This document shows, one piece after another, positions 16,619 through 24,676 of a stretch of 64,000 nt of DNA. Position 1 is the stretch's first letter, and every line of letters starts with the position of its first letter. This stretch comes from Saccharopolyspora oryzae (GTDB lineage Bacteria; Actinomycetota; Actinomycetes; Mycobacteriales; Pseudonocardiaceae), in NCBI RefSeq assembly GCF_027853915.1, contig NZ_JAQGLA010000016.1:1-64000 (forward strand), in the 5' to 3' direction. The notes under the pieces are model-generated. The model was not told where the DNA came from, ran no database searches, and worked only from the letters and a program-made list of their open reading frames with translations. Position numbers and translations under genes: made by a program.

Positions 16619-17215
16619 TCAGCCCTGCTGCCAGGGCGGGATGTTGGCGCGCACGATCTGCGGCACGCCGCGCTCCCAGCCCAGCACGGTGATCCCGGCC
16701 GGGTCCAGGGCGAAGCGCGCGCCATCGGTGGCGGGCAGCCCGAGCCAGCGGGCGACCAGGCAGCGGCTGAAGTGGCCGTGCCCGACCAGCACCACATCGG
16801 ACGCGGCGTCCGCGATGCGCGCCAGCACGTCGTCGGCGCGCGCCGTGACCTGCGCCGAGGTCTCGCCGCCCGGGCAGGGGTGCGTCCACACCGTCCAGTC
16901 CGGGACCTGCTCGCGGATCTGCGGCGTGGTCAGGCCCTCGTAGTCGCCGTAGTCCCACTCCGCGAGCAGCGGTTCGGTGACGATGTCGTCCAGACCGGCC
17001 AGCACCGCTGTGCGCTGCGCGCGTTGGCGCGGGCTCGCGAGCACGGTGACGGGTCCGGGCGGGCGCAGCGCGGACAGGGTCTGCCCGGCTTGGCGGGCCC
17101 GCAGTTCGCCTTCGACCGTGAGCGGGATCTCGGAGCGGCTGGTGTGCTGACCGGTCTGGGACCACCGGGTGGTGCCGTGTCGGAGGAGGTAAACGCGGTG
17201 CTCGTCCTGTGCCAC
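16619..17215 (-). CDS. Histidine phosphatase (phosphoglycerate-mutase-like acid phosphatase)
   Basis: 198 residues of histidine phosphatase clan 1. The catalytic motif LLRHGTT carries the nucleophile His (about residue 12). The second conserved His is in VGHGHFSRCL, and the ASPRQRAQRTA phosphate-pocket Arg and EWDYGDYEG are also present. The pattern is that of the M. tuberculosis Rv3214 acid phosphatase, whose neighbourhood this block resembles. It hydrolyses phosphomonoesters; the physiological substrate is unknown. It is 18 bp downstream of the DJ-1-type gene, so probably in its operon. Confidence 0.88.
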   Translation of the reverse strand: MAQDEHRVYLLRHGTTRWSQTGQHTSRSEIPLTVEGELRARQAGQTLSALRPPGPVTVLASPRQRAQRTAVLAGLDDIVTEPLLAEWDYGDYEGLTTPQIREQVPDWTVWTHPCPGGETSAQVTARADDVLARIADAASDVVLVGHGHFSRCLVARWLGLPATDGARFALDPAGITVLGWERGVPQIVRANIPPWQQG

Positions 17216-17233
17216 GGCCAGAGCGTAACCGCG

Positions 17234-17860
17234 CTACGCGGGGAGCACCCCTTCGCGGACCGCGGCCGCCAGCTCGGGTCCGGCCTTGTCGGGCGAGCCC
17301 GCGTCGAACGGCGGTTGCGGGTCGTACTCCAGGGCCAGCTGGATCAGCTTCGCGGCGTCCTCGCCCCACAACCGCGCCGCCAGCAGCAGCGCCATGTCGA
17401 TGCCCGCCGACACCCCGGCGCCGGTGATCACGTCGCCGTCCACCACCACGCGATCGGTGCTGACACGTGCTCCGAGCTCGGCCAGCGCGTCGCGGACCGC
17501 CCAGTGCGTGGTCGCCGGTCGGCCGTCGAGGATGCCCGCCTTGGCCAGCAGGGTCGATCCGGAGCAGACCGATGCCGTCCAGGTGGTGGTCGGGTGCACG
17601 GCGGCCAGCCAGTCGATCAGCTCGGTGTGCTCCAGCGCGGTGCGCCACTGGGAGCTGCCGGGGACGACCACGACGTCCGCGCTGGTCAGCTCGGCGAAGG
17701 TCGTGGTCGGCTGGATCGGCAGGCCGGAGTCGCAGACCACCGTGTCGCGGGTGGCGGCCACGAAGTGCGGGGTCGTGCTGTCCGGGCCGGCGAGGACCTC
17801 GTACGGGCCGATCAGGTCCAGCGCGGTGAAGCGGTCGTAGAGCACGAAGGCGATGTCCAC
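17234..17860 (-). CDS. DJ-1/PfpI-family protein (isonitrile hydratase-like)
   Basis: 208 residues of the DJ-1/PfpI superfamily. The nucleophile elbow is ASVCSGSTLLAKAG, with the reactive Cys at about residue 99, followed by GRPATTHWAVRDAL. The start MDIAFVLYDRFTALDLIGPYE matches the InhA/isonitrile hydratase and GlxA amidase-like group. It may be a hydratase or glyoxalase-like enzyme; the true substrate is not evident. The GlxA-type AraC regulator, whose N-terminal domain has the same fold, lies 10 bp upstream on the same strand, a common pairing of regulator and related enzyme. Confidence 0.85.
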   Translation of the reverse strand: MDIAFVLYDRFTALDLIGPYEVLAGPDSTTPHFVAATRDTVVCDSGLPIQPTTTFAELTSADVVVVPGSSQWRTALEHTELIDWLAAVHPTTTWTASVCSGSTLLAKAGILDGRPATTHWAVRDALAELGARVSTDRVVVDGDVITGAGVSAGIDMALLLAARLWGEDAAKLIQLALEYDPQPPFDAGSPDKAGPELAAAVREGVLPA

Positions 17861-17870
17861 AGTGGTCTCC

Positions 17871-18830
17871 TCAAGGTGCGTCGGTGCTGGTGCGGAAGCG
17901 GTCGCGGTAGGCGCTGGGCGGGATTCCGAGCTGGCGGACGAAGGCGCGGCGCATGGTCTCGGCGCTGCCGAAACCGCAGCGCCGCGCGATGCCGCGCTGG
18001 CCGGTCTCGAGCAGCGCGCGGGCCGCTTCGACGCGCGCCCGCTCGACGTAGCGGCCCGGGCTGGTGCCGACTTCCCTGGTGAACAGGCGGGTGAAGTGCC
18101 GCGGGCTCATGGCCATCCGGTCGGCCATCGCCGGGATCCGGTGATCGCCCGCCGGGTTCGCGGCGATCTCGGCGAGCAGGTCGTGCAGCGCGCGGTCGCG
18201 GACCGGTTTCGCCGAGTTCCACACGCTGAACTGCGACTGCCCGCCCGGGCGCTGGAGGAACACCACGAGCCACTTGGCGATCGAGCGGGCGACCTCCGGG
18301 CCGTGGTCGTCCTCGACGAGGGCGAGCGCGAGGTCGACCCCGGCGGTCACCCCGGCCGCGGTGAGCACCGGGGTGTCGCGGACGTAGATCGCGTCCGGTT
18401 CCACCACGACGTCCGGGTAGGACTCGGCGAGCTCGGCGCACTTCGCCCAGTGCGTGGTGGCCCGGCGCCCGTCCAGCAGCCCGGCCTCGGCCAGCAGGAA
18501 CGCGCCGGTGCAGACCGAGGTGGTCCGCCGGGCGCGCTCGGACAGCCGGCGCAGCTGCTGGACCAGCGCGGGATCACCGGCGGCTTCGCGGAACTGCCAG
18601 CCGCCCGCCACCACGAGGGTGTCGAGCTCGTCGACGTCCGGCAGCGCGGCGTCCACGCCCAGCCGGACGCGCGACGAGGTGACCACGTCGTCGCCGCTGA
18701 GCGAGGCCAGGAGCACCTCGTAGCCATCGCTGACCAGGTGCCGAGCGCCGTCGAACACCTCCAGCGGTCCCGCGACGTCCAACAGCTGGACGTCGTCGTA
18801 AACCACGATGACCACTCGGTTCCTGCCCAC
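17871..18830 (-). CDS. GlxA-type AraC-family transcriptional regulator
   Basis: About 319 residues. The N-terminal DJ-1/PfpI-like sensor domain has SVCTGAFLLAEAGLLDGRRATTHW in pieces matching the group. It is joined to a C-terminal AraC DNA-binding domain (about 220-315) with two helix-turn-helix units, including MSPRHFTRLFTREVGTSPG and CGFGSAETMRRAFVRQ. The start is unsure: GTG at 18830 or 18815, or ATG at 18881. It is upstream of the DJ-1 gene in one operon and probably controls it. A decayed copy of this gene's C-terminal part lies at 23622-23790. Confidence 0.85.
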   Translation of the reverse strand: MGRNRVVIVVYDDVQLLDVAGPLEVFDGARHLVSDGYEVLLASLSGDDVVTSSRVRLGVDAALPDVDELDTLVVAGGWQFREAAGDPALVQQLRRLSERARRTTSVCTGAFLLAEAGLLDGRRATTHWAKCAELAESYPDVVVEPDAIYVRDTPVLTAAGVTAGVDLALALVEDDHGPEVARSIAKWLVVFLQRPGGQSQFSVWNSAKPVRDRALHDLLAEIAANPAGDHRIPAMADRMAMSPRHFTRLFTREVGTSPGRYVERARVEAARALLETGQRGIARRCGFGSAETMRRAFVRQLGIPPSAYRDRFRTSTDAP

Positions 18831-18903
18831 GTCACCGAGCTTGGCCGCGCCGCGGGACGTCCTCAAGGACGAGCACCCCACCGATCAGGACAGGTGCGGG
18901 CTG

Positions 18904-19938
18904 TCAGTCGGCCAGCATCCTGCTCAGCCAGCCGATCGAGAGCGGGTAGCGGTACTCGATCCCGCCGTGCCCGCCGTCGAACAGCTCGAAGTGGACCCGG
19001 TTGTCCGGTACTCCGGCGGCCGATACCGCTCGCCGGAACGCCGCCGCTCCGGCGTCGAGGTGGTACTCGTCCCGGTTGCCCGCATCGATCCACAGAGCAC
19101 GCAGGGAGCCCAGTGCGTCCGCGTACTCCGGCTGCGCGGCCATCAGCACCGGGTCCCACGCGAGCCACCGCTGCCAGACCTCGGGGACGATCGCCCCGAT
19201 CTCGTCGAACGGCAGGCGCACGGTGCCGTCCTCGTCGGCCGAGTAGGCCGCGGCGTAGGCGTACACCTCGATGAGCTCGAGGTCGCTGGGCTTGGTGCCG
19301 GGGATCCGGCTCCGGAAGTCGGCGAGGAACTTCTCGTACGATCCGCCGTACTCGTCGCGCAGCATCCGGAACCGGCGGGGCAGCTCGGCCCGGTAACCGG
19401 TCTCGAAGAGTGCGTCACCGGCGTGGGTGGCCAGGGCGCCGAACACGTCGGGTCGCAGCATCGGGGTCACCATCGCGGCGTACCCGCCGGTGGACTTGCC
19501 GGCGATCGCGCGGTGGTCCCGGTCGGGGATGGTCCGGTAGTTCGCGTCCACCCACGGCACGACCTCGTCGCAGAGGTAGGTGTGGTACCGGCCGGTGGCC
19601 GGCGAATCGAGGTGCTGGCTGCCGCCGAGCGACGTCCAGGCGTCGAAGTAGACGACGATGGCGGGAGGCACGTCTCCGCTGGTGAACATCGCGTCGATCA
19701 GTTCGGGGTAGGCCTGCCGGAAGGCCGGGCGGTTGAGCGACATCCCGATGTGCCCGCTGTAGCCGGGCAGCCAGAAGATCGTCGGGTAGCGGCGCTCGGG
19801 CTCGTCGTCGTAGCCCGGCGGCAGGTGCACGAGCAGCGGCCGCTCGTGCGGGTCGCCGAGCGGGTTGCCGCGCAGCACTGCGCTGTCGATCGTCCGGTGC
19901 TCGAGCCGACCGCCGAGATCGGCTGACCAAGGCCACAT
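18904..19938 (-). CDS. Putative esterase, alpha/beta hydrolase
   Basis: 344 residues with an esterase-D/antigen-85-like alpha/beta fold. The nucleophile is in AIAGKSTGGYAAM (G-x-S-x-G), the acid is likely in WIDAGNRDEYHLD and the His in FDGGHGGIEYR. No signal peptide is present, so it is probably cytosolic. Such proteins cleave carboxyl esters or siderophore-type lactones; the substrate is unknown. The ATG at 19938 has CCGGAGGACATCG upstream. It lies 39 bp downstream of the Lrp-family gene on the same strand, so the two may share a transcript. Confidence 0.8.
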   Translation of the reverse strand: MWPWSADLGGRLEHRTIDSAVLRGNPLGDPHERPLLVHLPPGYDDEPERRYPTIFWLPGYSGHIGMSLNRPAFRQAYPELIDAMFTSGDVPPAIVVYFDAWTSLGGSQHLDSPATGRYHTYLCDEVVPWVDANYRTIPDRDHRAIAGKSTGGYAAMVTPMLRPDVFGALATHAGDALFETGYRAELPRRFRMLRDEYGGSYEKFLADFRSRIPGTKPSDLELIEVYAYAAAYSADEDGTVRLPFDEIGAIVPEVWQRWLAWDPVLMAAQPEYADALGSLRALWIDAGNRDEYHLDAGAAAFRRAVSAAGVPDNRVHFELFDGGHGGIEYRYPLSIGWLSRMLAD

Positions 19939-19977
19939 CGATGTCCTCCGGTTCGGGAAGTGGTGTCGATCGTGGTG

Positions 19978-20451
19978 CTACTCGGGGCAAGCCGCGTCCA
20001 CGCCCAACGGCCGTTCGACAACGGTGCGCAGCACGATGGTCGTGTTCGTGCTGATGACCGGTGGGATGGCGCGGATGCGGTCGAGCGCTTCCGCGAGCTC
20101 GCCCGTCCCGGGCACGCGCACCTTCAGCAGGTAGCAGTCCTCGCCCGCCACTTCGTGCACTTCGAGCACGCAGGCCTCGCGTTCGAGCCGCTCGTTGACG
20201 ACCGCCTTCGCGGCTTCCCCCGGCTCGAAGCGGAGCGCGATGAACGCCGCCGTGCCCGCGTCAACGCTCACCGGGTCGAGGTCCGCGTGGTAGCCGGTGA
20301 TCACCCCGTCGCGTTCGAGCCGTTGCAGGCGATCCCGCACCGATGGTTCGGAGAGCCCGACCGTCCGCGCGAGCGCCCGGACGGTCTGCCTGCCGTCCGC
20401 CGTCACCGCTCGCAGGATCGTCCGGTCGATGTCGTCCAGCTGTCGCGTCAT
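19978..20451 (-). CDS. Lrp/AsnC-family transcriptional regulator
   Basis: 157 residues. An N-terminal winged helix-turn-helix (LDDIDRTILRAVTADGRQTV, then LARTVGLSEPSVRDRLQRLE) precedes an RAM/AsnC ligand-binding domain (about 70-150). The family senses amino acids or related metabolites and often controls a divergent exporter. Here an EamA-family transporter starts 81 bp away on the other strand, so that gene is the likely target along with its own. The 81-bp gap (20452-20532) must hold both promoters and the operator; I see no clean palindrome in it. Confidence 0.92.
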   Translation of the reverse strand: MTRQLDDIDRTILRAVTADGRQTVRALARTVGLSEPSVRDRLQRLERDGVITGYHADLDPVSVDAGTAAFIALRFEPGEAAKAVVNERLEREACVLEVHEVAGEDCYLLKVRVPGTGELAEALDRIRAIPPVISTNTTIVLRTVVERPLGVDAACPE

Positions 20452-20532
20452 GTCGAGAACTTGCCCTTCATGGTCGGTTACCCTAGTCTCTCGAAAGCAT
20501 CTTGTCGAATACTCCTTGTTTAATGAGGCGAT

Positions 20533-21528
20533 ATGCCTGACAAGGCTAATTTAAAGTCATCTCATCACTCCCTGCTCCCCTGGCTGGCGCTGATCACCGT
20601 GTGGATCGTCTGGGGGTCCACCTACCTCGGCATCCGGTTGGCGGTCGACACGATCCCGCCGCTGCTCATGGCCGGCCTCCGGTTCCTGGCCGCCGGCGCG
20701 GTGCTGTTCGCGCTCGTCGGGCCGCGCCACGCTCGCGGGGCCCAGCGCGTGACCGTTCGGCACCTGCGCTCCGCTCTGATCATCGCCGCCCTGCTGCTGG
20801 TCGGCGGCAACGGCCTGCTCAGCGTGGGCGAGACGAGCGTCGATTCCGGGCTGGCCGCGCTCGTCGTGGCGACCGTGCCGGTCTGGATGGTGCTGATCAA
20901 CGCGGCTGTGACGCGGACGCGGATCACGGCCGCCATGGTGCTGGCGCTGGCCCTCGGCACGGTGGGAGTCGCAGTGCTCGTCGGCGGGCCCGGTGCCAGC
21001 GTCGACGTCGGCGGTGCGGCCGCCGTGCTGATCGGATCGCTGTGCTGGGCGGCGGGTTCGGTCTACGCCCGCCGCGCCCCGCTGCCCCCGCACCCGCTCG
21101 TGGTGGCCTCGGTGGAGATGATCATCGGCGGGCTGCTGCTGGTCGCCGCCGCTGCCGCGACGGGCGAGTTCGGCCGCCTCGACCTCGCGGAGATCTCCGC
21201 CGGTTCGATCGCCGGTTTCCTGTGGCTGGTCGTCGCCGGATCCATGATCTCCTTCACCGCCTACAGCTACGCCAACGCCACCCTGCCCAACGACGTCGTC
21301 GTCACCTACGCCTACGTCAACCCCGTGGTCGCCGTCGTGCTCGGGGCCCTGCTCGGCGAGGAGGCGCTCAGCCCGAACGTGCTGCTCGGCGGGGCCATCA
21401 TCGTCAGCGCGGTGGTGCTCATCGTCGGCGGCAAGGCCGTGACGCAGCGCCTCCGCCGCCGGACCCCGCTGCCGAACGACTCGCCCCGCCCCTCCGCCGG
21501 ACCCGCGCTACCGAAAGGCTCACGCTGA
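20533..21528 (+). CDS. EamA/DMT-family transporter
   Basis: 331 residues with about ten membrane helices in two EamA repeats. It starts ALITVWIVWGSTYLGIRLAV, and the second repeat contains YSYANATLPNDVVVTYAYVN. Drug/metabolite transporters of this type export amino acids, nucleosides or other small metabolites across the cytoplasmic membrane. The divergent Lrp/AsnC regulator makes an amino-acid-like substrate plausible. The ATG at 20533 has GAGG 5 bases upstream. The stop overlaps the start of the next gene (TGATG), so the two are translationally coupled. Confidence 0.9.
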   Translation: MPDKANLKSSHHSLLPWLALITVWIVWGSTYLGIRLAVDTIPPLLMAGLRFLAAGAVLFALVGPRHARGAQRVTVRHLRSALIIAALLLVGGNGLLSVGETSVDSGLAALVVATVPVWMVLINAAVTRTRITAAMVLALALGTVGVAVLVGGPGASVDVGGAAAVLIGSLCWAAGSVYARRAPLPPHPLVVASVEMIIGGLLLVAAAAATGEFGRLDLAEISAGSIAGFLWLVVAGSMISFTAYSYANATLPNDVVVTYAYVNPVVAVVLGALLGEEALSPNVLLGGAIIVSAVVLIVGGKAVTQRLRRRTPLPNDSPRPSAGPALPKGSR

Positions 21529-22253
21529 TGAACCCCCTGGACACCGCACGCCACGTCGAGGCGACCCGGGCCGTGGGGGCGGAAGTGTGGCGCATGGCCG
21601 AGAACCGGCTCGACGCCGCCGTGCCCGCCTGCCCGGAATGGCGGATCCGCGACGTCGTCCACCACCTCGGCAACGTGGCTTCCTTCATCCGCGCCTGCGT
21701 CGAGCAGGGCGTCGGCGAACCTGAGTTCACCGACGCCGAGATGCGTCCCGACGAGCGGTTGATCGAGTGGGCTGCCGAGGAGTGGGACCGGGTTCTGGAC
21801 CGCCTCGCCGCAGCCGATCCCCTCGCCGCCGCGTGGAACTGGTCCACCCAGCCGCACATCGTCGCCTTCTGGCCGCGGTGCCTCACGCACGAGGCGTTCG
21901 TCCACGGCTGGGACATCGCGGATGCGGTGGGGGAGTCGCTGGCGATTCCCGCGGAGGTCGCAGCCGACGGCGTGGACGAGATCCTCGCGGTCCACCTGGC
22001 CGCCGGGGTCCGCGACGGCAGGCGTTTCGCCCGCACCGGCCGGATCGAGGTGCACAGCACGGACACCGGTGACCGCTGGCTGGTGGAGACCGCTGCCGCG
22101 TCTGTGCGCACCAGAGCGGCGGCGCCGGGCGAATCCTGCGACGCGCGGATCGCGGCCACCGCCGAGGATCTGTACCTCGACCTGTGGGGCCGGACCCGGC
22201 TGCCGCTGGACCCGAACGAGCGGGAGTGGGCGGATCAACTCGCTGCCGGTTGA
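21528..22253 (+). CDS. Maleylpyruvate isomerase-type (DinB-fold, mycothiol-dependent) protein
   Basis: 241 residues. An N-terminal MDMPI/DinB-like four-helix domain has VPACPEWRIRDVVHHLGNV, with the first metal His, and CLTHEAFVHGWD with the others. A C-terminal sterol-carrier-like domain closes with DPNEREWADQLAAG. Actinobacterial members use mycothiol as thiol cofactor in metal-dependent transferase or isomerase reactions; the substrate is unknown. The ATG overlaps the EamA stop. This coupling suggests that the exporter and enzyme handle the same compound. Confidence 0.82.
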   Translation: MNPLDTARHVEATRAVGAEVWRMAENRLDAAVPACPEWRIRDVVHHLGNVASFIRACVEQGVGEPEFTDAEMRPDERLIEWAAEEWDRVLDRLAAADPLAAAWNWSTQPHIVAFWPRCLTHEAFVHGWDIADAVGESLAIPAEVAADGVDEILAVHLAAGVRDGRRFARTGRIEVHSTDTGDRWLVETAAASVRTRAAAPGESCDARIAATAEDLYLDLWGRTRLPLDPNEREWADQLAAG

Positions 22254-22291
22254 CCGGTCGCGATCTCCGCCGATCGATCGCGGGCGGGGGA

Positions 22292-22603
22292 TCAGGGCAG
22301 GGGTTGCTCGGCGTGTCCTGCTGCGTAGGCCGCTGCGAAGGTTTCTGGGGTGGATTCGGGTGCCCGGGCGGTGATGCGGTCGACGTCGGCGCGTTCTGCC
22401 GGGGGCGCACCGACCGCATCGCGGATCGCCGTTGCCCTTCCGAGCAGGTGCGCGGCAGCTCTGGTGTCGCCGACGAGTGCTTTGGCGCCGGGGAGACCCT
22501 CGGTGTGGAAGCGGGTCGCGGCCTGGGCGTCGGCGCGTTGCTCGGTGATGAAGCCGAGCTCGGTCAGGGCGACACCGGGCAGGTCGCCGGCTCGGCGCTC
22601 CAG
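22292..22603 (-). pseudogene. Remnant of AfsR/SARP- or LuxR-type regulator (C-terminal TPR end)
   Basis: Leftward frame with [55 protein letters not shown] and [12 protein letters not shown]. This is the pattern that ends large actinomycete ATPase-TPR regulators (AfsR/BTAD type). Only about the last 100 residues remain, part of the repeat region is missing and there is no start. It is a degraded gene end. What replaced the rest is another remnant on the opposite strand, so a deletion or rearrangement removed it. Confidence 0.7.
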
Positions 22604-22623
22604 CTGAGCTGGCGCTGCTACAG

Positions 22624-23066
22624 CTGACCACAAGCGAACCCGCGCGGACGAACCGGACTTGGGGCGACCGGGACAAGACCTACTCGCCCGAGGGCCGCGC
22701 CCACATCGCCCGGATCGACGTTGTGGACATGGTCGTGGTGATCTTCCCGGTGTGATGGTTCGCCCCTCCGGCGATCCTCAAGGGTTGGATCGACCGCGTG
22801 CGGAACTACCGGTTCGCCTACGGGCGTAGCGAACCGCGGTTGGCCGGCAAGCGCATGCTGTGGCTGGGACCGGCCAGTGGGTCGAGCGAGGGTTACGCGG
22901 AGGTGGGACTCGCCGAGACGATGGACGTGCAGCTGCGGGTCGGCATCTCGAACTTCTGCGGGATCGAGGACGCGGAACTCCGGCTCATCCACGACCTCGA
23001 AACCTCGGACGCCGAGCAGGTGATGACCGATTCGACGCGGCGGCGTAGCAGTTCCTGGACCGCTGA
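22624..23066 (+). pseudogene. Broken NAD(P)H-quinone oxidoreductase-type flavoprotein gene
   Basis: Rightward frame with [20 protein letters not shown], then a stop, then [15 protein letters not shown] and LAGKRMLWLGPASGSSEGYA, which is the MdaB/NQO1-like flavodoxin-fold pattern. A TGA at 22753-22755 sits where this family has the first Trp of FPxWWF, a single-base change from TGG. The 5' part including the flavin-binding start is absent. Near the end a frameshift separates the body from a closing QFLDR and stop at 23066. The gene cannot make a full protein. Confidence 0.75.
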
Positions 23067-23195
23067 ACCGGTGGGTGCCGACCGGCTCAGCGGTCGGCAC
23101 CCACCAGCGCGCGCAGGACCGCTTCTGCGTGCGTCCAAAGCAGGGAGCCTGAGCGAAACCGTCGCCTGCCGGAAGACCGGTCCGAATAACGACGC

Positions 23196-23560
23196 CTAGT
23201 AGACGGCCAGGTTGACCTCCGGGCTGAACCTGGTGATCAGCTGCCACAACGCATCGGCGCTGCCGAACTCGACGAAGGACTGCTCGGCAGCGGCCGGGTC
23301 GGAGGCAATCAGCGGCCCGGCGAGGCCTGAGCCCGGAGCAGTCGACTGAGATCAACCGGATGCCGAGCGCATCGGCGAGGTCGGTGCCGAACCCGAGCCG
23401 ACGACCCGTCGCCGCGCCGGGGCAGAGAAGTACGGGGAGTCCCGTCCTCCGACCCCATTCGGCACGGGCGAGATTCCAGCCACCGGAAAGCCGGTGTTGT
23501 CCAAGGCGGACCGGTTCCACTACGTCCACGACAGTCGATTGTGGACATCTCAGTATCGGG
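23196..23560 (-). pseudogene. Remnant of an alpha/beta hydrolase gene
   Basis: Leftward. One frame reads ARAEWGRRTGLPVLLCPGAA, TGRRLGFGTDLADALGIRLI and SVDCSGL, the N-terminal half of a hydrolase. It then jumps to another frame reading LIASDPAAAEQSFVEFGS and LITRFSPEVNLAVY followed by a stop at 23196. The middle, including the nucleophile region, is missing and the two ends are in different frames. It is an internally deleted, frameshifted remnant. Confidence 0.65.
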
Positions 23561-23621
23561 GCGTTAGCGTTTCCGCCTCGGATGCGAAAAAGGTGCCAGC
23601 TAGAGGAATCTCCCTTGATGA

Positions 23622-23790
23622 AGGTATGACGCATGGTCTCGGCGCTGCCGAAGCTACAGCGCCGAGCGACACCGCGCTGGTCCGTTTCGAGTAGCGGGCA
23701 AGCCGCTTTGACGCGCGCCCGCCTGAGGTTGCGGCCCGGGCTGGCGCCGATTTCCTTGGTGAACAGCCGGGTAAAGTGGTGCTGACTGAC
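23622..23790 (-). pseudogene. Fragment of a GlxA/AraC regulator gene
   Basis: About 165 bp that align without gaps, by eye, to the AraC helix-turn-helix part of the intact regulator at roughly 17945-18110. Both share, for example, CGCATGGTCTCGGCGCTGCC and the run around GCGGCCCGGGCTGG. Several substitutions and a disrupted frame show that it is not functional. It stops abruptly at the edge of the low-GC P63C gene, so insertion of that gene or a nearby rearrangement probably cut it off. Confidence 0.75.
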
Positions 23791-23812
23791 ACACGTTCAA
23801 CTGTGCTTGACC

Positions 23813-24676
23813 TTAGTTCAGTTCCAGTGGCAGCTGAACTGGCTTCTTGCCATAGTGAAATGCAACTTTCTCTCTCAACTCGTTCATTGTGTTGCAGGTT
23901 TTTGCGATACCGATGACCTGATGAATGTGCGTGATTAGTGCCTGGAGACCGATATCTTCGGTAAGCCACTGATGGTAGTTTTGCCCTTTTTGTGGGGTTG
24001 GTTTTGTTGTGCGGAGATGGTTGGCCACGTCTGGATCTAGCGCATCGTAGATGAGAGCGAGGACCAGCTTCCCCCACCATCTTGGCCTGGAATGAAGTGG
24101 TCCGCTCCAGTTTGTTAGTCGTCCGAACTCTTCCCACAATGCGTCTGGAAAAGTCTTCTCCCAGTCGCGCAGCTCGTCAAGGACGTACGCTCGCAACTTG
24201 ACCTGGAGGGCGTCTTCGGCTCGCTCGTACTGGTAGCCTGTCGCCTCATCGATGAGGGCGTCCAGGCCAACCTTTGCGCATGCGGCGAGCAGGACTGCTG
24301 ATTTCATCGCCAGCTCCTGCTGGCGTGGCGTGGTCAACTTTCCGTCCTGGTGTGCGTTTACATAGGCTCGACAGATATCAAGAAATGCGTCAGCGCGAAT
24401 TCCCTTGCCGGTGAACTGTGTTCCCGGAATGGAGAATTCGACTGCGCTTGCCAGGATTCGACGGCTGTCGAGATGGTCTCGCAGGTTTTGGACTCCGATG
24501 TAGCTGTCCAGGTCGCTTCCGTCGACTCCTGTCAGTGCTCGAACCGCCGACCTAAGAGCGAGTACTCGAATTTCCGAGTCGAGAACATAGCAGTCTAGAT
24601 CGTTATTTCCAAGCTGGATCTGGCCGACGTGTTTTGCGAATGGACTTCGCGGTAGGGGGTTCTTTGGCTTTGCCAC
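23813..24676 (-). CDS. P63C-domain protein, phage-type, low GC
   Basis: About 287 residues from GTG at 24676, with AAGGA 11 bases upstream; an ATG at 24760 is an alternative. The C-terminal half carries the P63C signature around FPDALWEEFGRLTNW, RPRWWGKLVLALIYDAL and YHQWLTEDIG. P63C proteins occur in phages and mobile regions of many bacteria and have no settled function. Base composition is strikingly different from the neighbours: many stretches are only about 45-55% G+C. It is flanked by gene remnants on one side and a gene-poor stretch on the other, which marks it as acquired DNA. Confidence 0.82.
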   Translation of the reverse strand: MAKPKNPLPRSPFAKHVGQIQLGNNDLDCYVLDSEIRVLALRSAVRALTGVDGSDLDSYIGVQNLRDHLDSRRILASAVEFSIPGTQFTGKGIRADAFLDICRAYVNAHQDGKLTTPRQQELAMKSAVLLAACAKVGLDALIDEATGYQYERAEDALQVKLRAYVLDELRDWEKTFPDALWEEFGRLTNWSGPLHSRPRWWGKLVLALIYDALDPDVANHLRTTKPTPQKGQNYHQWLTEDIGLQALITHIHQVIGIAKTCNTMNELREKVAFHYGKKPVQLPLELN

